A DNA stretch of 64,000 bases from Euonymus europaeus. Lineage: Eukaryota; Streptophyta; Magnoliopsida; Celastrales; Celastraceae. Position numbers and translations under genes: made by a program. The DNA is taken from positions 9,610,001-9,674,000 of the forward strand of contig OY756960.1 of NCBI GenBank assembly GCA_963580455.1, given 5' to 3'. How positions within the stretch are numbered: the stretch's first letter is position 1; each line of letters starts with the position of its first letter. Of the stretch, positions 25,058-37,800 are shown one piece after another. Under the pieces are notes generated by a model. The model saw only the letters and a program-made list of their open reading frames with translations, did no database searches and had not been told where the DNA came from.

Positions 25058-27423
25058 TATTGTTCTTCTATGTCAAATTTTACGAGTATAACTTCCTAGA
25101 TTATTTCGATTCCAAAACACCAACTTTCTATGTCAAATGGACAAAAACCGTTAAAAGCTCCTCCATAGATAGAGTTGAGCAACTTCGGACCATCAAAGAT
25201 GCTCGGTTTACACTTTTTATTGTTCTTCTATGTCAAATTTTACGCGTATAACTTCCTAGATTATTTCGATTCCAAAACACCAACTTTCTATGACAAATGG
25301 ACAAAAACAGTTAAAGCTCCTCCATAGATAGAGTTGAGCAGCTTCGGACCATGAAAGTTACCCGGTGTACACATTTTATTGTTCTTTTATGTCAAATTTT
25401 ACGAGTATAAGCTTCCTAGATTATTTCGATGCCAAAACACCAACTTTCTATGCCAAATGGACAAAAACCGTAAAAAGCTCCTCGATAGATAGAGTTGAGC
25501 AACTTCGGATCATCAAATTTGCTCGGTGTACACTTTTGATTGTTCTTCTATGTCAAATTTTACGTTTATAAACTTCCTAGATTACTTCGATGCCAAAACA
25601 CCACATATCTATGCCAAATGGACAAAAACCCTTAGAGCTCCTCCATAGATAGAGTTGAGCAAATTCGGACCATGAAAGTTGCTCGGTGTATACTTTTTAT
25701 TGTTCTTCTATGTCAAATTTTACGAGTATAACTTCCTAGATTATTTCGATTCCAAAACACCAACTTTCTATGTCAAATGGACAAAAACCGTTAAAAGCTC
25801 CTCCATAGATAGAGTTGAGCAACTTCGGACCATCAAAGATGCTCGGTGTACACTTTTTATTGTTCTTCTATGTCAAATTTTACGTGTATAAGCTTCCTTG
25901 ATTAATTCGATGCCAAAACACCACATATCTATGCCAAATGGACAAAAACCGCTAAAAGCTCCTCCGTAGATAGAGTTGAGTAAATTCGGACCATGAAAGT
26001 TGCTCGGTGTACACTTTTTATTGTTCTTTTATGTCAAATTTTACGAGTATAACTTCCTAGATTATTTCGATGCCAAAACACCAACTTTCTATTCCAAATG
26101 GACAAAAACCGTTAGAAGCTCCTCCATAGATAGAGTTGAGCAACTTCGGACCATCAAAGTTGCTCGGTGTACACTTTTTATTGTTCTTCTATGTCAAATT
26201 TTACGTGTATAAGCTTCCTAGATTAGTTCGATGCGAAAACACCACATATCTATGCCAAATGGACGAAAACCGTTAAAAGCTCCTCCATAGATAGAGTTGA
26301 GCAACTTCGGACCATCAAAGTTGCTCGGTGTACACATTTTATTGTTCTTTTATGTCAAATTTTACGAGTATAACTTCCTAGATTATTTCTCTTCCAAAAC
26401 ACCAACTTTCTATGAAAAATGGACAAAAACCGTTAAAGCTCCTTTATAGATAGAGTTGAGCAACTTCGGACCATCAATGTTGCTCGGTGTACACTTTTTA
26501 TTGTTCTTCTATGTCAAATTCTATAGTATAAGATTGCTAGATAATTTCGATGCCAAAAAACCAACTTTCTTCTACAAATCGAGAAAAACCGTTTAAAGCT
26601 CCTCCATAGATAGAGTTGAGAAACTTCGGACTATCAAAATTGCTCAATGTACACATTTTATTGTTCTTTTATGTCAAATTTTACGAGTATAGGCTTCCTA
26701 GATTATTTCGATGCCAAAACACCAACTTTTTATGCCAAATGGACAAAAACCGTTAAAAGCTCCTCGATAGATAGAGTTGAGGAACTTCGGACCATCAAAG
26801 TTGCTCGGTGTACACTTTTGATTGTTCTTCTATGTCAAATTTTACGTGTATAAACTTCCTAGATTACTTCGATGCCAAAACCCCACATATCTATGCCAAA
26901 TAGACAAAAATCGTTAAAGCTCCTCCATAGATAGAGTTGAGCAAATTCGGACCATGAAAATTGCTCGGTGTACACTTTTTATTGTTCTTCTATGTCAAAT
27001 TTTACGAGTATAACTTCCTAGATTATTTCGATTCCAAAACACCAACTTTCTATGCCAAATGGACAAAAACCGTTTAAAGATCCTCCATAGATAGAGTTGA
27101 GCAACTTCGGACCATCAAAGTTGCTCGGTGTACACTTTTTATTGTTCTTCTATGTCAAATTTTACGAGTATAAGCTTCCTAGATTAGTTCGATGCCAAAA
27201 CACTACATATCTATGCCAAATGGACAAATACCGTTAAATGCTCCTCCATAGATAGAGTTGAGTAAAGTCGGACCATGAAAGTTGCTCGGTGTACACATTT
27301 TATTATTCTTCTATGTCAAATTTTACGAGTATAACTTCCTAGATTATTTCGATGCCAAAACACGAACTTTCTATGCCAAATGGACAAAAACCGTGAAAAG
27401 CTCCCCCATAGATAGAGTTGAGC

Positions 27424-27598
27424 AACTTCGGACCATCAAAGTTGCTCGGTGTACACTTTTGATTGTTCTTCTATGTCAAATTTTATGTGTATAAACTTCC
27501 AAGATTACTTCGATGCCAAAACACCACATATCTATGCCAAATGGACAAAAACCGTTAAATCTCCTCCATAGATAGAGTTGAGCAAATTCGGACCACGA
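27424..27598 (+). repeat. Conversion-like patch in unit 2
   Basis: Here unit 2 does not resemble its partner in unit 1 (22,616-22,790). It matches another part of the array instead (24,217-24,391, or the identical 29,663-29,838). Donor marks include CACTTTTGATTG, ATGTGTATAAACTTCCAAG, CCGTTAAATCTCC and GGACCACGAAAG. Both flanks return to the unit-1 partner, and the overall offset changes by only 1 bp, so the replacement is in register. Confidence 0.8.
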
Positions 27599-28876
27599 AA
27601 GTTGCTCGGTGTACACTTTTTATTGTTCTTCTATGTCAAATTTTACGAGTATAACTTCCTAGATTTTTTCGATTCCAAAACACCAACTTTCTATGTCAAA
27701 TGGACAAAAACCGTTAAAAGCTCCTCCATAGATAGAGTTGAGCAACTTCTGACCATCAAAGATGCTCGGTGTACACTTTTTATTGTTCTTCTATGTCAAA
27801 TTTTACGAGTATAACTTCCTAGATTATTTCGATTCCAAAACACCAACTTTCTATGAAAAATGGACAAAAACCGTTAAAGCTCCTCCATAGATAGAGTTGA
27901 GCAACTTCGGACCATCAATGTTGCTCGGTGTACACTTTTTATTGTTCTTCTATGTCAAATTTTACGAGTATAAGCTTCGTAGATTATTTCGATGCCAAAA
28001 CACTACATATCTATGCCAAACGGACAAAAACCGTTAAAAGCTCCTTCATAGATAGAGTTGAGCAAATTCGGACCATGAAAGTTGCTCGGTGTACACTTTT
28101 TATTTTTCTTTTATGTCAAATTTTACGCGTATAAGCTTCGTAGATTATTTCGATCCCAAAACACTACATATCTATGCCAAACGGACAAAAACCGTTAAAA
28201 GCTCCTCCATAGATAGAGTTGAGCAACTTCGGACCGTGAAAGTTGCTCAGTGTTCACTTTTTATTGTTCTTCTATCTCAAATTTTACGAGTATAAGCTTC
28301 CTAGATTATCTCGATGCCAAAAAACCACCTTTCTTCGACAAATGGACAAAAACCGATAAAAGCTCCACCATAAATAGAGTTGAGCAACTTCGAACCGTCA
28401 AAGTTGCTCGGTGTATACATTTTATTGTTCTTCATTGTCAAATTTTATAGTATAAGCTTCCTGGATTATTTCGATGCCAAAAAACCAACTTTCTTTGACA
28501 AATGGAGAAAAACCGTTATAAGCTCCACCATAGATAGAGTTGAGCAACTTTGGACCATCAAAATTGCTCGGTGTACACATTTTATTATTCTTTTATGTCA
28601 AATTTTACGAGTATAAGCTTCCTAGATTATTTCGATGCCAAAAAACCACATATCTATGACAAATGGACAAAAACCGTTAAAGCTCCTCCATAGATAGAGT
28701 TGAGCAACTTCGGACCATCAAAGTTGCTCGGTGTACACTTTTCATTGTTCTTCTATGTCAAATTTTACGTGTATAAGCTTCCTAGATTAGTTCGATGCCA
28801 AAACACCACATATCTATGCCAAATGGACAAAAACCGTTAAAAGCTCTGCCATAGATAGAGTTGTGTAAATTCGGAC

Positions 28877-29515
28877 CAGGAAAGTTGCTCGGTGTACACT
28901 TCTTATTGTTCTTTTATGTGAAATTTTACGACTATAACTTCCTAGATTATTTCGATTCCAAAACACCAACTTTCTATGACAAATGGACAAAAACCGTTAA
29001 AGCTCCTCCATAGATAGAGTTGAGCAACTTCGGACCATCAAAGATGCTCGGTGTACACTTTTTATTGTTCTTCTATGTCAAATTTTACGTGTATAAGCTT
29101 CCTTGATTAATTCGATGCCAAAACACCACATATCTATGCCAAATGGACAAAAACCGCTAAAGCTCCTCCATAGATAGAGTTGAGCAAATTCGGACCATGA
29201 AAATTGCTCGGTGTACACTTTTTATTGTTCTTCTTTGTCAAATTTTACTAGTATAACTTCCTAGATTATTTCGATTCCAAAACACCAACTTTCTATGCCA
29301 AATGGACAAAAACCGTTTAAAGCTCCTCCATAGATAGAGTTGAGCAACTTCGGACCATCAAAGTTGCTCGGTGTACACTTTTTATTGTTCTTCTATGTCA
29401 AATTTTATAGTATAAGATTCCTAGATTATTTCGATGCATAAAACCAACTTTCTTCTATAAATGGAGAAAAGCCGTTAAAAGCTCCTCCATAGATAGAGTT
29501 GAGCAGCTTCGGACC
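28877..29515 (+). repeat. Four-monomer segment present only in unit 2
   Basis: About 638 bp is absent from unit 1 at 24,068. Unit 1 joins TTGTGTAAATTCGGACCA directly to TCAAAGTTGCTGAATG, which corresponds to the start and end of this segment. Its monomers (CGACTATAAC, TTCCTTGATTAATTCG, TACTAGTATAAC, GATGCATAAAACC) are partly similar in order to 16.7-17.04 kb. It may be an insertion in unit 2 or a deletion in unit 1; retained relatives elsewhere make deletion from unit 1 slightly more likely. Confidence 0.75.
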
Positions 29516-30164
29516 ATCAAAGTTGCTCAATGTACACATTTTATTGTTCTTTTATGTCAAATTATACGAGTATAAGCTTCCTAGATTATTTCGATGCCAA
29601 AACACCAACTTTCTATGCCAAATGGACAAAAACCGTTAAAAGCTCCTCGATAGATAGAGTTGAGCAACTTCGGACCATCAAAGTTGCTCGGTGTACACTT
29701 TTGATTGTTCTTCTATGTCAAATTTTATGTGTATAAACTTCCAAGATTACTTCGATGCCAAAACACCACATATCTATGCCAAATGGACAAAAACCGTTAA
29801 ATCTCCTCCATAGATAGAGTTGAGCAAATTCGGACCACGAAAGTTGCTCGGTGTACACTTTTTATTGTTCTTCTATGTCAAATTTTACGAGTATAACTTC
29901 CTAGATTATTTCGATTCCAAAACACCAACTTTCTATGTCAAATGGACAAAAACCGTTAAAAGCTCGTCCATAGATAGAGTTGAGCAACTTCGGACCATCA
30001 AAAATGCTCGGTGTACACTTTTTATTGTTCTTCTATGTCAAATTTTACGTGTATAAGCTTCCTTGATTAATTCGATGCCAAAACACCACATATCTATGCC
30101 AAATGGACAAAAGCCGCTAAAAGCTCCTCCATAGATAGAGTTGAGTAAATTCGGACCATGAAAG

Positions 30165-30806
30165 TTGCTCGGTGTACACTTTTTATTGTTCTTTTATGTC
30201 AAATTTTACGAGTATAACTTCCTAGATTATTTCGATGCGAAAACACCAACTTTCTATTCCAAATGGACAAAAACCGTTAGAAGCTCCTCCATAGATAGAG
30301 TTGAGCAACTTCGGACCATCAAAGTTGCTCGGTGTACACTTTTTATTGTTCTTCTATGTCAAATTTTACGTGTATAAGCTTCCTAGATTAGTTCGATGCC
30401 AAAACACCACATATCTATGCCAAATGGACAAAAACCGTTAAAAGCTCCTCCATAGATAGAGTTGAGCAACTTCGGACCATCAAAGTTGCTCGGTGTACAC
30501 ATTTTATTGTTCTTTTATGTCAAATTTTACGAGTATAACTTCCTAGATTATTTCGATGCGAAAACACCAACTTTCTATTCCAAATGGACAAAAACCGTTA
30601 GAAGCTCCTCCATAGATAGAGTTGAGCAACTTCGGACCATCAAAGTTGCTCGGTGTACACTTTTTATTGTTCTTCTATGTCAAATTTTACGTGTATAAGC
30701 TTCCTAGATTAGTTCGATGCCAAAACACCACATATCTATGCCAAATGGACAAAAACCGTTAAAAGCTCCTCCATAGATAGAGTTGAGCAACTTCGGACCA
30801 TCAATG
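30165..30806 (+). repeat. Tandemly duplicated dimer (2 x 321 bp)
   Basis: A monomer with GATGCGAAAACACC, CTATTCCAAATGG and CCGTTAGAAGC, followed by an F-like monomer (TTAGTTCGATGCC, CACCACATATC), occurs at about 30,165-30,485 and again at 30,486-30,806. The corresponding place in the 4.8-kb units has the dimer once, so the extra copy arose at or after the unit boundary. Confidence 0.8.
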
Positions 30807-31499
30807 TTGCTCGGTGTACACTTTTTATTTTTCTTCTATGTCAAATTCTATAGTATAAGATTCCTAGATAATTTCGATGCCAAAAAACCAACTTTCTTCT
30901 ACAAATCGAGAAAAACCGTTTAAAGCTCCTCCATAGATAGAGTTGAGAAACTTCGGACCATCAAAATTGCTCAATGTACACATTTTATTGTTCTTTTATG
31001 TCAAATTTTACGAGTATAGGCTTCCTAGATTATTTCGATGCCAAAACACCAACTTTCTATGCCAAATGGACAAAAACCGTTAAAAGCTCCTCGATAGATA
31101 GAGTTGAGCAACTTCGGACCATCAAAGTTGCTCGGTGTACACTTTTGATTGTTCTTCTATGCCAAATTTTACGTGTATAAACTTCCTAGATTACTTCGAT
31201 GCCAAAACACCACATATCTATGCCAAATGGACAAAAATCGTTAAAGCTCCTCCATAGATAGAGTTGAGCAAATTCGGACCATGGAAATTGCTCGGTGTAC
31301 ACTTTTTATTGTTCTTCTATGTCAAATTTTACGAGTATAACTTCCTAGATTATTTCGATTCCAAAACACCAACTTTCTATGCCAAATGGACAAAAACCAT
31401 TTATAGCTCCTCTATAGATAGAGTTGAGCAACTTCGGACCATCAAAGTTGCTCGGTGTACACTTTTTATTGTTCTTCTATGTCAAATTTTACGAGTATA

Positions 31500-32141
31500 A
31501 GCTTCCTAGATTAGTTCGATGCCAAAACACTACATATCTATGCCAAATGGACAAATACCGTTAAATGCTCCTCCATAGATAGAGTTGAGTAAAGTCGGAC
31601 CATGAAAGTTGCTCGGTGTACACATTTTATTATTCTTATATGTCAAATTTTACGAGTATAACTTCCTAGATTATTTCGATGCCAAAACACGAACTTTCTA
31701 TGCCAAATGGACAAAAACCGTTAAAAGCTCCTCCATAGATAGAGTTGAGCAACTTCGGACCATCAAAGTTGCTCGGTGTACACTTTTTATTGTTCTTCTA
31801 TGTCAAATTTTACGAGTATAAGCTTCCTAGATTAGTTCGATGCCAAAACACTACATATCTATGCCAAATGGACAAATACCGTTAAATGCTCCTCCATAGA
31901 TAGAGTTGAGTAAAGTCGGACCATGAAAGTTGCTCGGTGTACACATTTTATTATTCTTCTATGTCAAATTTTACGAGTATAACTTCCTAGATTATTTCGA
32001 TGCCAAAACACGAACTTTCTATGCCAAATGGACAAAAACCGTTAAAAGCTCCTCCATAGATAGAGTTGAGCTACTTCGGACCATCAATGTTGCTCGGTGT
32101 ACACATTTTATTGTTCTTTTATGTCAAATTTTACGAGTATA
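31500..32141 (+). repeat. Tandemly duplicated dimer (2 x 321 bp)
   Basis: The pair CACTACATATC with GGACAAATACCGTTAAATGC, then a monomer with AACACGAACTTTC, occurs twice (31,500-31,820 and 31,821-32,141). The equivalent position in the 4.8-kb units (22,369 and 27,177) has it once. The second copy ends in the GAGCTACTTCGG variant, the first in GAGCAACTTCGG. Confidence 0.78.
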
Positions 32142-34850
32142 AATTCCTAGATTATTTCGATGCCAAAACACCAACTTTCTATGCCAAATGGACAAAAACC
32201 GTTAAAGCTCCTCCATAGATAGAGTTGAGCAACTTCGGACCATCAATGTTGCTCGGTGTACACTTTTTATTGTTCTTCTATGTCAAATTTTACGAGTATA
32301 ACTTCCTAGATTATTTCGATTCCAAAACACCAACTTTCTATGACAAATGGACAAAAACCGTTAAAGCTCCTCCATAGATAGAGTTGAGCAACTTCGGACC
32401 ATCAATGTTGCTCGGTGTACACTTTTTATTGTTCTTCTATGTCAAATTTTACGAGTATAAGCTTCGTAGATTATTTCGATGCCAAAACACTACATATCTA
32501 TGCCAAACGGACAAAAACCGTTAAAAGCTCCTCCATAGATAGAGTTGAGCAAATTCGGACAATGAAAGTTGCTCGGTGTACACTTTTTATTGTTCTTCTA
32601 TGTCAAATTTTACGAGTATAAGCTTCGTAGATTATTTCGATCCCAAAACACTACATATCTATGCCAAACGGACAAAAACCGTTAAAAGCTCCTCCATAGA
32701 TAGAGTTGAGCAACTTCGGACCATGAAAGTTGCTCAGTGTACACTTTTTATTGTTCTTCTATCTCAAATTTTACGAGTATAAGCTTCCTAGATTATCTCG
32801 ATGCCAAAAAACCACCTTTCTTCGACAAATGGACAAAAACCGATAAAAGCTCCACCATAAATAGAGTTGAGCAACTTCGAACCGTCAAAGTTGCTCGGTG
32901 TATACATTTTATTGTTCTTCTATGTCAAATTTTATAGTATAAGCTTCCTGGATTATTTCGATGCCAAAAAACCAACTTTCTTTGACAAATGGAGAAAAAC
33001 CGTTATAAGCTCCACCATAGATAGAGTTGAGCAACTTTGGACCATAAAAATTGCTCGGTGTACACATTTTATTATTCTTTTATTTCAAATTTTACGAGTA
33101 TAACTTCCTAGATTATTTCGATGCCAAAACACCAGTTTTCTATGCTAAATGGACAAAAACCGCTAAAAGCTCCTCCATGGATAGAGTTGAGCAACTTCGG
33201 ACCATCAAAGTTGCTCGGTGTACACTTTTCATTGTTCTTCTATGTCAAATTTTACGTGTATAAGCTTCCTAGATTAGTTCGATGACAAAACACCACATAT
33301 CTATGCCAAATGGACAAAAACCGTTAAAAGCTCCGCCATAGATAGAGTTGTGTAAATTCGGACCAGGAAAGTTGCTCGGTGTACACTTTTTATTGTTTTT
33401 TATGTCAAATTTTACGAGTATAACTTCCTAGATTATTTCGATTCTAAAACACCAACTTTCTATGACAAATGGACAAAAACCGTTAAAGCTCCTCCATAGA
33501 TAGAGTTGAGCAACTTCGACCATCAATGTTGCTCGGAGTACACTTTTTATTGTTCTTCTATGTCAAATTTTACGAGTATAAGCTTCGTAGATTATTTCGA
33601 TGCCAAAACGCTACATATCTATGCCAAATGGACAAAAACCGTTAAAAGCTCCTCCATAGATAGAGTTGAGCAACTTCGGACCATCAAAGTTGCTCGGTGT
33701 ACACATTTTATTGTTCTCTTATGTCAAATTTTACGAGTATAACTTCCTAGATTATTACGATTCTGAAACGCCAACTTTCTATGACAAATGGACAAAAACC
33801 GTTAAAGCTCCTCCATAGATAGAGTTGAGCAACTTCGGACCATCAATGTTGCTCGGTGTACACTTTTTATTGTTCTTCTATGTCAAATTTTACGAGTATA
33901 ACTTCCTAGATTATTTCGATTCCAAAACACCAACTTTCTATGACAAATGGACAAAAACCGTTAAAGCTCCTCCATAGATAGAGTTGAGCAACTTCGACCA
34001 TCAATGTTGCTCGGTGTACACTTTTTATTGTTCTTCTATGTCGAATTTTACGAGTATAAGCTTCGTAGATTATTTCGATCCCAAAACACTACATATCTAT
34101 GCCAAACGGACAAAAACCGTTAAAAGCTCCTCCATAGATAGAGTTGAGCAACTTCGGACCATGAAAGTTGCTCAGTGTACACTTTTTATTGTTCTTCTAT
34201 CTCAAATTTTACGAGTATAAGCTTCCTAGATTATCTCGATGCCAAAAAACCACCTTTCTTCGAGAAATGGACAAAAACCGATAAAAGCTCCACCATAAAT
34301 AGAGTTGAGCAACTTCGAACCGTCAAAGTTTCTCGGTGTATACATTTTATTGTTCTTCTATGTCAAATTTTATAGTATAAGCTTCCTGGATTATTTCGAT
34401 GCCAAAAAACCAACTTTCTTTGACAAATGGAGAAAAACCGTTATAAGCACCACCATAGATAGAGTTGAGCAACTTTGGACCATAAAAATTGCTCGGTGTA
34501 CACATTTTATTATTCTTTTATGTCAAATTTTACGAGTATAACTTCCTAGATTATTTCGATGCCAAAACACCAACTTTCTATGCTAAATGGACAAAAACCG
34601 CTAAAAGCTCCTCCATGGATAGAGTTGAGCAACTTCGTACCATCAAAGTTGCTCGGTGTACACTTTTCATTGTTCTTCTATGTCAAATTTTACGTGTATA
34701 AGCTTCCTAGATTAGTTCGATGCCAAAACACCACATATCTATGCCAAATGGACAAAAACCGTTAAAAGCTCCGCCATAGATAGAGTTGTGTAAATTCGGA
34801 CCAGGAAAGTTGCTCGGTGTACACTTTTTATTGTTTTTTTATGTCAAATT
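32142..34850 (+). repeat. 9-monomer duplication (period 1,438 bp) in a C/D-rich segment
   Basis: The run A-C-D followed by a TTATTATTC monomer and a GTTGTGTAAATTCGGACCAGG monomer occurs at about 32,576-33,410 and again at 34,014-34,848, an offset of 1,438 bp. The same order is in the 4.8-kb units (23.1-24.06 and 27.9-28.87 kb), so four copies of this sub-block exist in the window. Shared rare marks include GATCCCAAAACACTAC, CTTCTATCTCAAATTTTACG and GAACCGTCAAAG. Confidence 0.78.
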
Positions 34851-37800
34851 TTACGTGTATAAGCTTCCTAGATTAGTTCGATGCCAAAACACCTCATATC
34901 TATGCCAAATGGACAAAAACCGTTAAAAGCTCCTCCATAGATAGAGTTGAGTAAATTCGGACCATGAAAGTCGCTCGGTGTACACTTTTTATTGTTCTTT
35001 TATGTCAAATTTTACGAGCATAACTTCCTAGATTATTTCGATTCCAAAACACCAACTTTCTATGACAAATGGACAAAAACCGTTAAAGCTCCTCCATAGA
35101 TAGAGTTGAGCAACTTCGGACCATCAATGTTGCTCGGTGTACACTTTTTATTGTTCTTCTATGTCAAATTTTACGAGTATAAGCTTCGTAGATTATTTTG
35201 AAGCCAAAACACTACATATCTATGCCAAATGGACAAAAACCGTTAAAAGCTCCTCCATAGATAGAGTTGAGCAACTTCGGACCATTAATGTTGCTCGGTG
35301 TACACTTTTTATTGTTCTTCTATGTAAAATTTTACGAGTATAAGCTTCGTAGATTATTTCGATGCCAAAACACTACATATCTATGCCAAATGGACAAAAA
35401 CCGTTAAAACCTCCTCCATAGATAGAGTTGAGTAAATTCGGACCATGAAAGTCGCTCGGTGTACACTTTTTATTGTTCTTTTATGTCAAATTTTACGAGC
35501 ATAACTTCCTAGATTATTTCGATTCCAAAACACCAACTTTCTATGACAAATGGACAAAAACCGTTAAAGCTCCTCCATAGATAGAGTTGAGCAACTTCGG
35601 ACCATCAATGTTGCTCAGTGTACACTTTTTATTGTTCTTCTATGTCAAATTTTACGAGTATAAGCTTCGTAGATTATTTCGATGCCAAAACACTACATAT
35701 CTATGCCAAACGGACAAAAACCGTTAAAAGCTCCTCCATAGATAGAGTTGAGCAAATTCGGACCATGAAAGTTGCTCGGTGTACACTTTTTATTGTTCTT
35801 CTATGTCAAATTTTACGAGTATAAGCTTCGTAGATTATTTCGATGCCAAAACACTACATATCTATGCCAAATGGACAAAAACCGTTAAAAGCTCCTCCAT
35901 AGATAGAGTTGAGCAACTTCGGACCATCAAAGTTGCTCGGTGTACACATTTTATTGTTCTTTTATGTCAAATTTTACGAGTACAACTTCCTAGATTATTT
36001 CGATTCCAAAACACCAACTTTCTATGACAAATGGACAAAAACCATTAAAGCTCCTCCATAGATAGAGTTGAGCAAATTCGGACCATTAATGTTGCTCGGT
36101 GTACACTTTTTATTGTTCTTCTATGTCAAATTTTACGAGTATAACTTCCTAGATTTTTTCGATTCCAAAACACCAACTTTCTATGCCAAATGGACAAAAA
36201 CAGTTAAAAGCTCCTCCATAGATAGAGTTGAGCAAATTCGGACCATGAAAGTTGCTCGGTGTACACTTTTTATTGTTCTTCTATGTCAAATTTTACGAGT
36301 ATAAGCTTCCTAGATTAGTTCGATGCCAAAACACAACATATCTATGCCAAACAGACAAAAACCGTTAAAAGCTCCTCCATAGAAAGAGTTGAGCAACTTC
36401 GGACCATGAAAGTTGCTCGGTGTACACTTTTTATTGTTCTTCTATGTCAAATTTTATGTGTATAAGATTCCTAGATTACTTCGATGCCAAAACACTACAT
36501 ATCTATGCCAAACGGACAAAAACCGTTAAAAGCTCCTCCATAGATAGAGTTGAGCAACTTCGGACCATAAAAGTTGCTCGGTGTACACTTTTTATTGTTC
36601 TTCTATGTCAAATTTTACGAGTATAAGCTTCCTAGATTATCTCGATGCCAAAAAACCACCTTTCTTCGACAAATGGACAAAAACCGATAAAAGCTCCACC
36701 ATAAATAGAGTTGAGCAACTTCGGACCATCAAAGTTGCTCGGTGTACACATTTTATTGTTTTTCTATGTCAAATTTTATAGTATAAGCTTCCTAGATTAT
36801 TTCGATGCCAAAAAACCAACTTTCTTTGACAAATGGAGAAAAACCGTTAAAAGCTCCACCATAGATAGAGTTGAGCAACTTCGGACCATCGAAGTTGCTC
36901 GGTGTACACATTTTATTGTTATTTTATGTCAAATTTTACGAGTGTAACTTCATAGATTATTTCGATGACAAAACACCAACTTTCTATGCCAAATGGATAA
37001 AAGCCGTTAAAAGCTCCTCCATAGATAGAGTTGAGCAACTTCGGACCATCAAAGTTGCTCGGTGTACACTTTTTATTGTTCTTCTATGTCAAATTTTACG
37101 TGTATAAGCTTCCTAGATTAGTTCGATGCCGAAACACCTCATATCTATGCCAAATGGACAAAAACAATTAAAAGCTCCTCCATAGATAGAGTTGAGTAAA
37201 TTCGGACCATGAAAGTCGCTCGGTGTACACTTTTTATTGTTCTTTTATGTCAAATTTTACGAGCATAACTTCCTAGATTATTTCGATTCCAAAACACCAA
37301 CTTTCTATGACAAATGGACAAAAACCGTTAAAGCTCCTCCATAGATAGAGTTGAGCAACTTCGGACCATCAATGTTGCTCGGTGTACACTTTTTATTGTT
37401 CTTCTATGTCAAATTTTACGAGTATAAGCTTCGTAGATTATTTCGATGCCAAAACACTACATATCTATGCCAAATGGACAAAAACCGTTAAAAGCTCCTC
37501 CATAGATAGAGTTGAGCAACTTCGGACCATCAAAGTTGCTCGGTGTACACATTTTATTGTTCTTTTATGTCAAATTTTACGAGTACAACTTCCTAGATTA
37601 TTTCGATTCCAAAACACCAACTTTCTATGACAAATGGACAAAAACCGTTAAAGCTCCTCCATAGATAGAGTTGAGCAACTTCGGACCATCAATGTTGCTC
37701 GGTGTACACTTTTTATTGTTCTTCTATGTCAAATTTTACGAGTATAACTTCTTAGATTTTTTCGATTCCAAAACACCAACTTTCTATGTCAAATGGACAA

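Larger units (their letters stand above)
25058..30505 (+). repeat. 4.8-kb segmental tandem duplication, unit 2 (34 monomers)
   Basis: This second copy is 5,447 bp because it holds about four additional monomers (about 28,877-29,515). It differs from unit 1 by scattered point changes (for example AAATAGAC at 26,897 against AAATGGAC, GTGTTCAC at 28,250 against GTGTACAC) and by one compact patch at 27,424-27,598. By eye the rest is nearly identical to unit 1, so the duplication is young relative to divergence between monomer classes. Confidence 0.88.
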
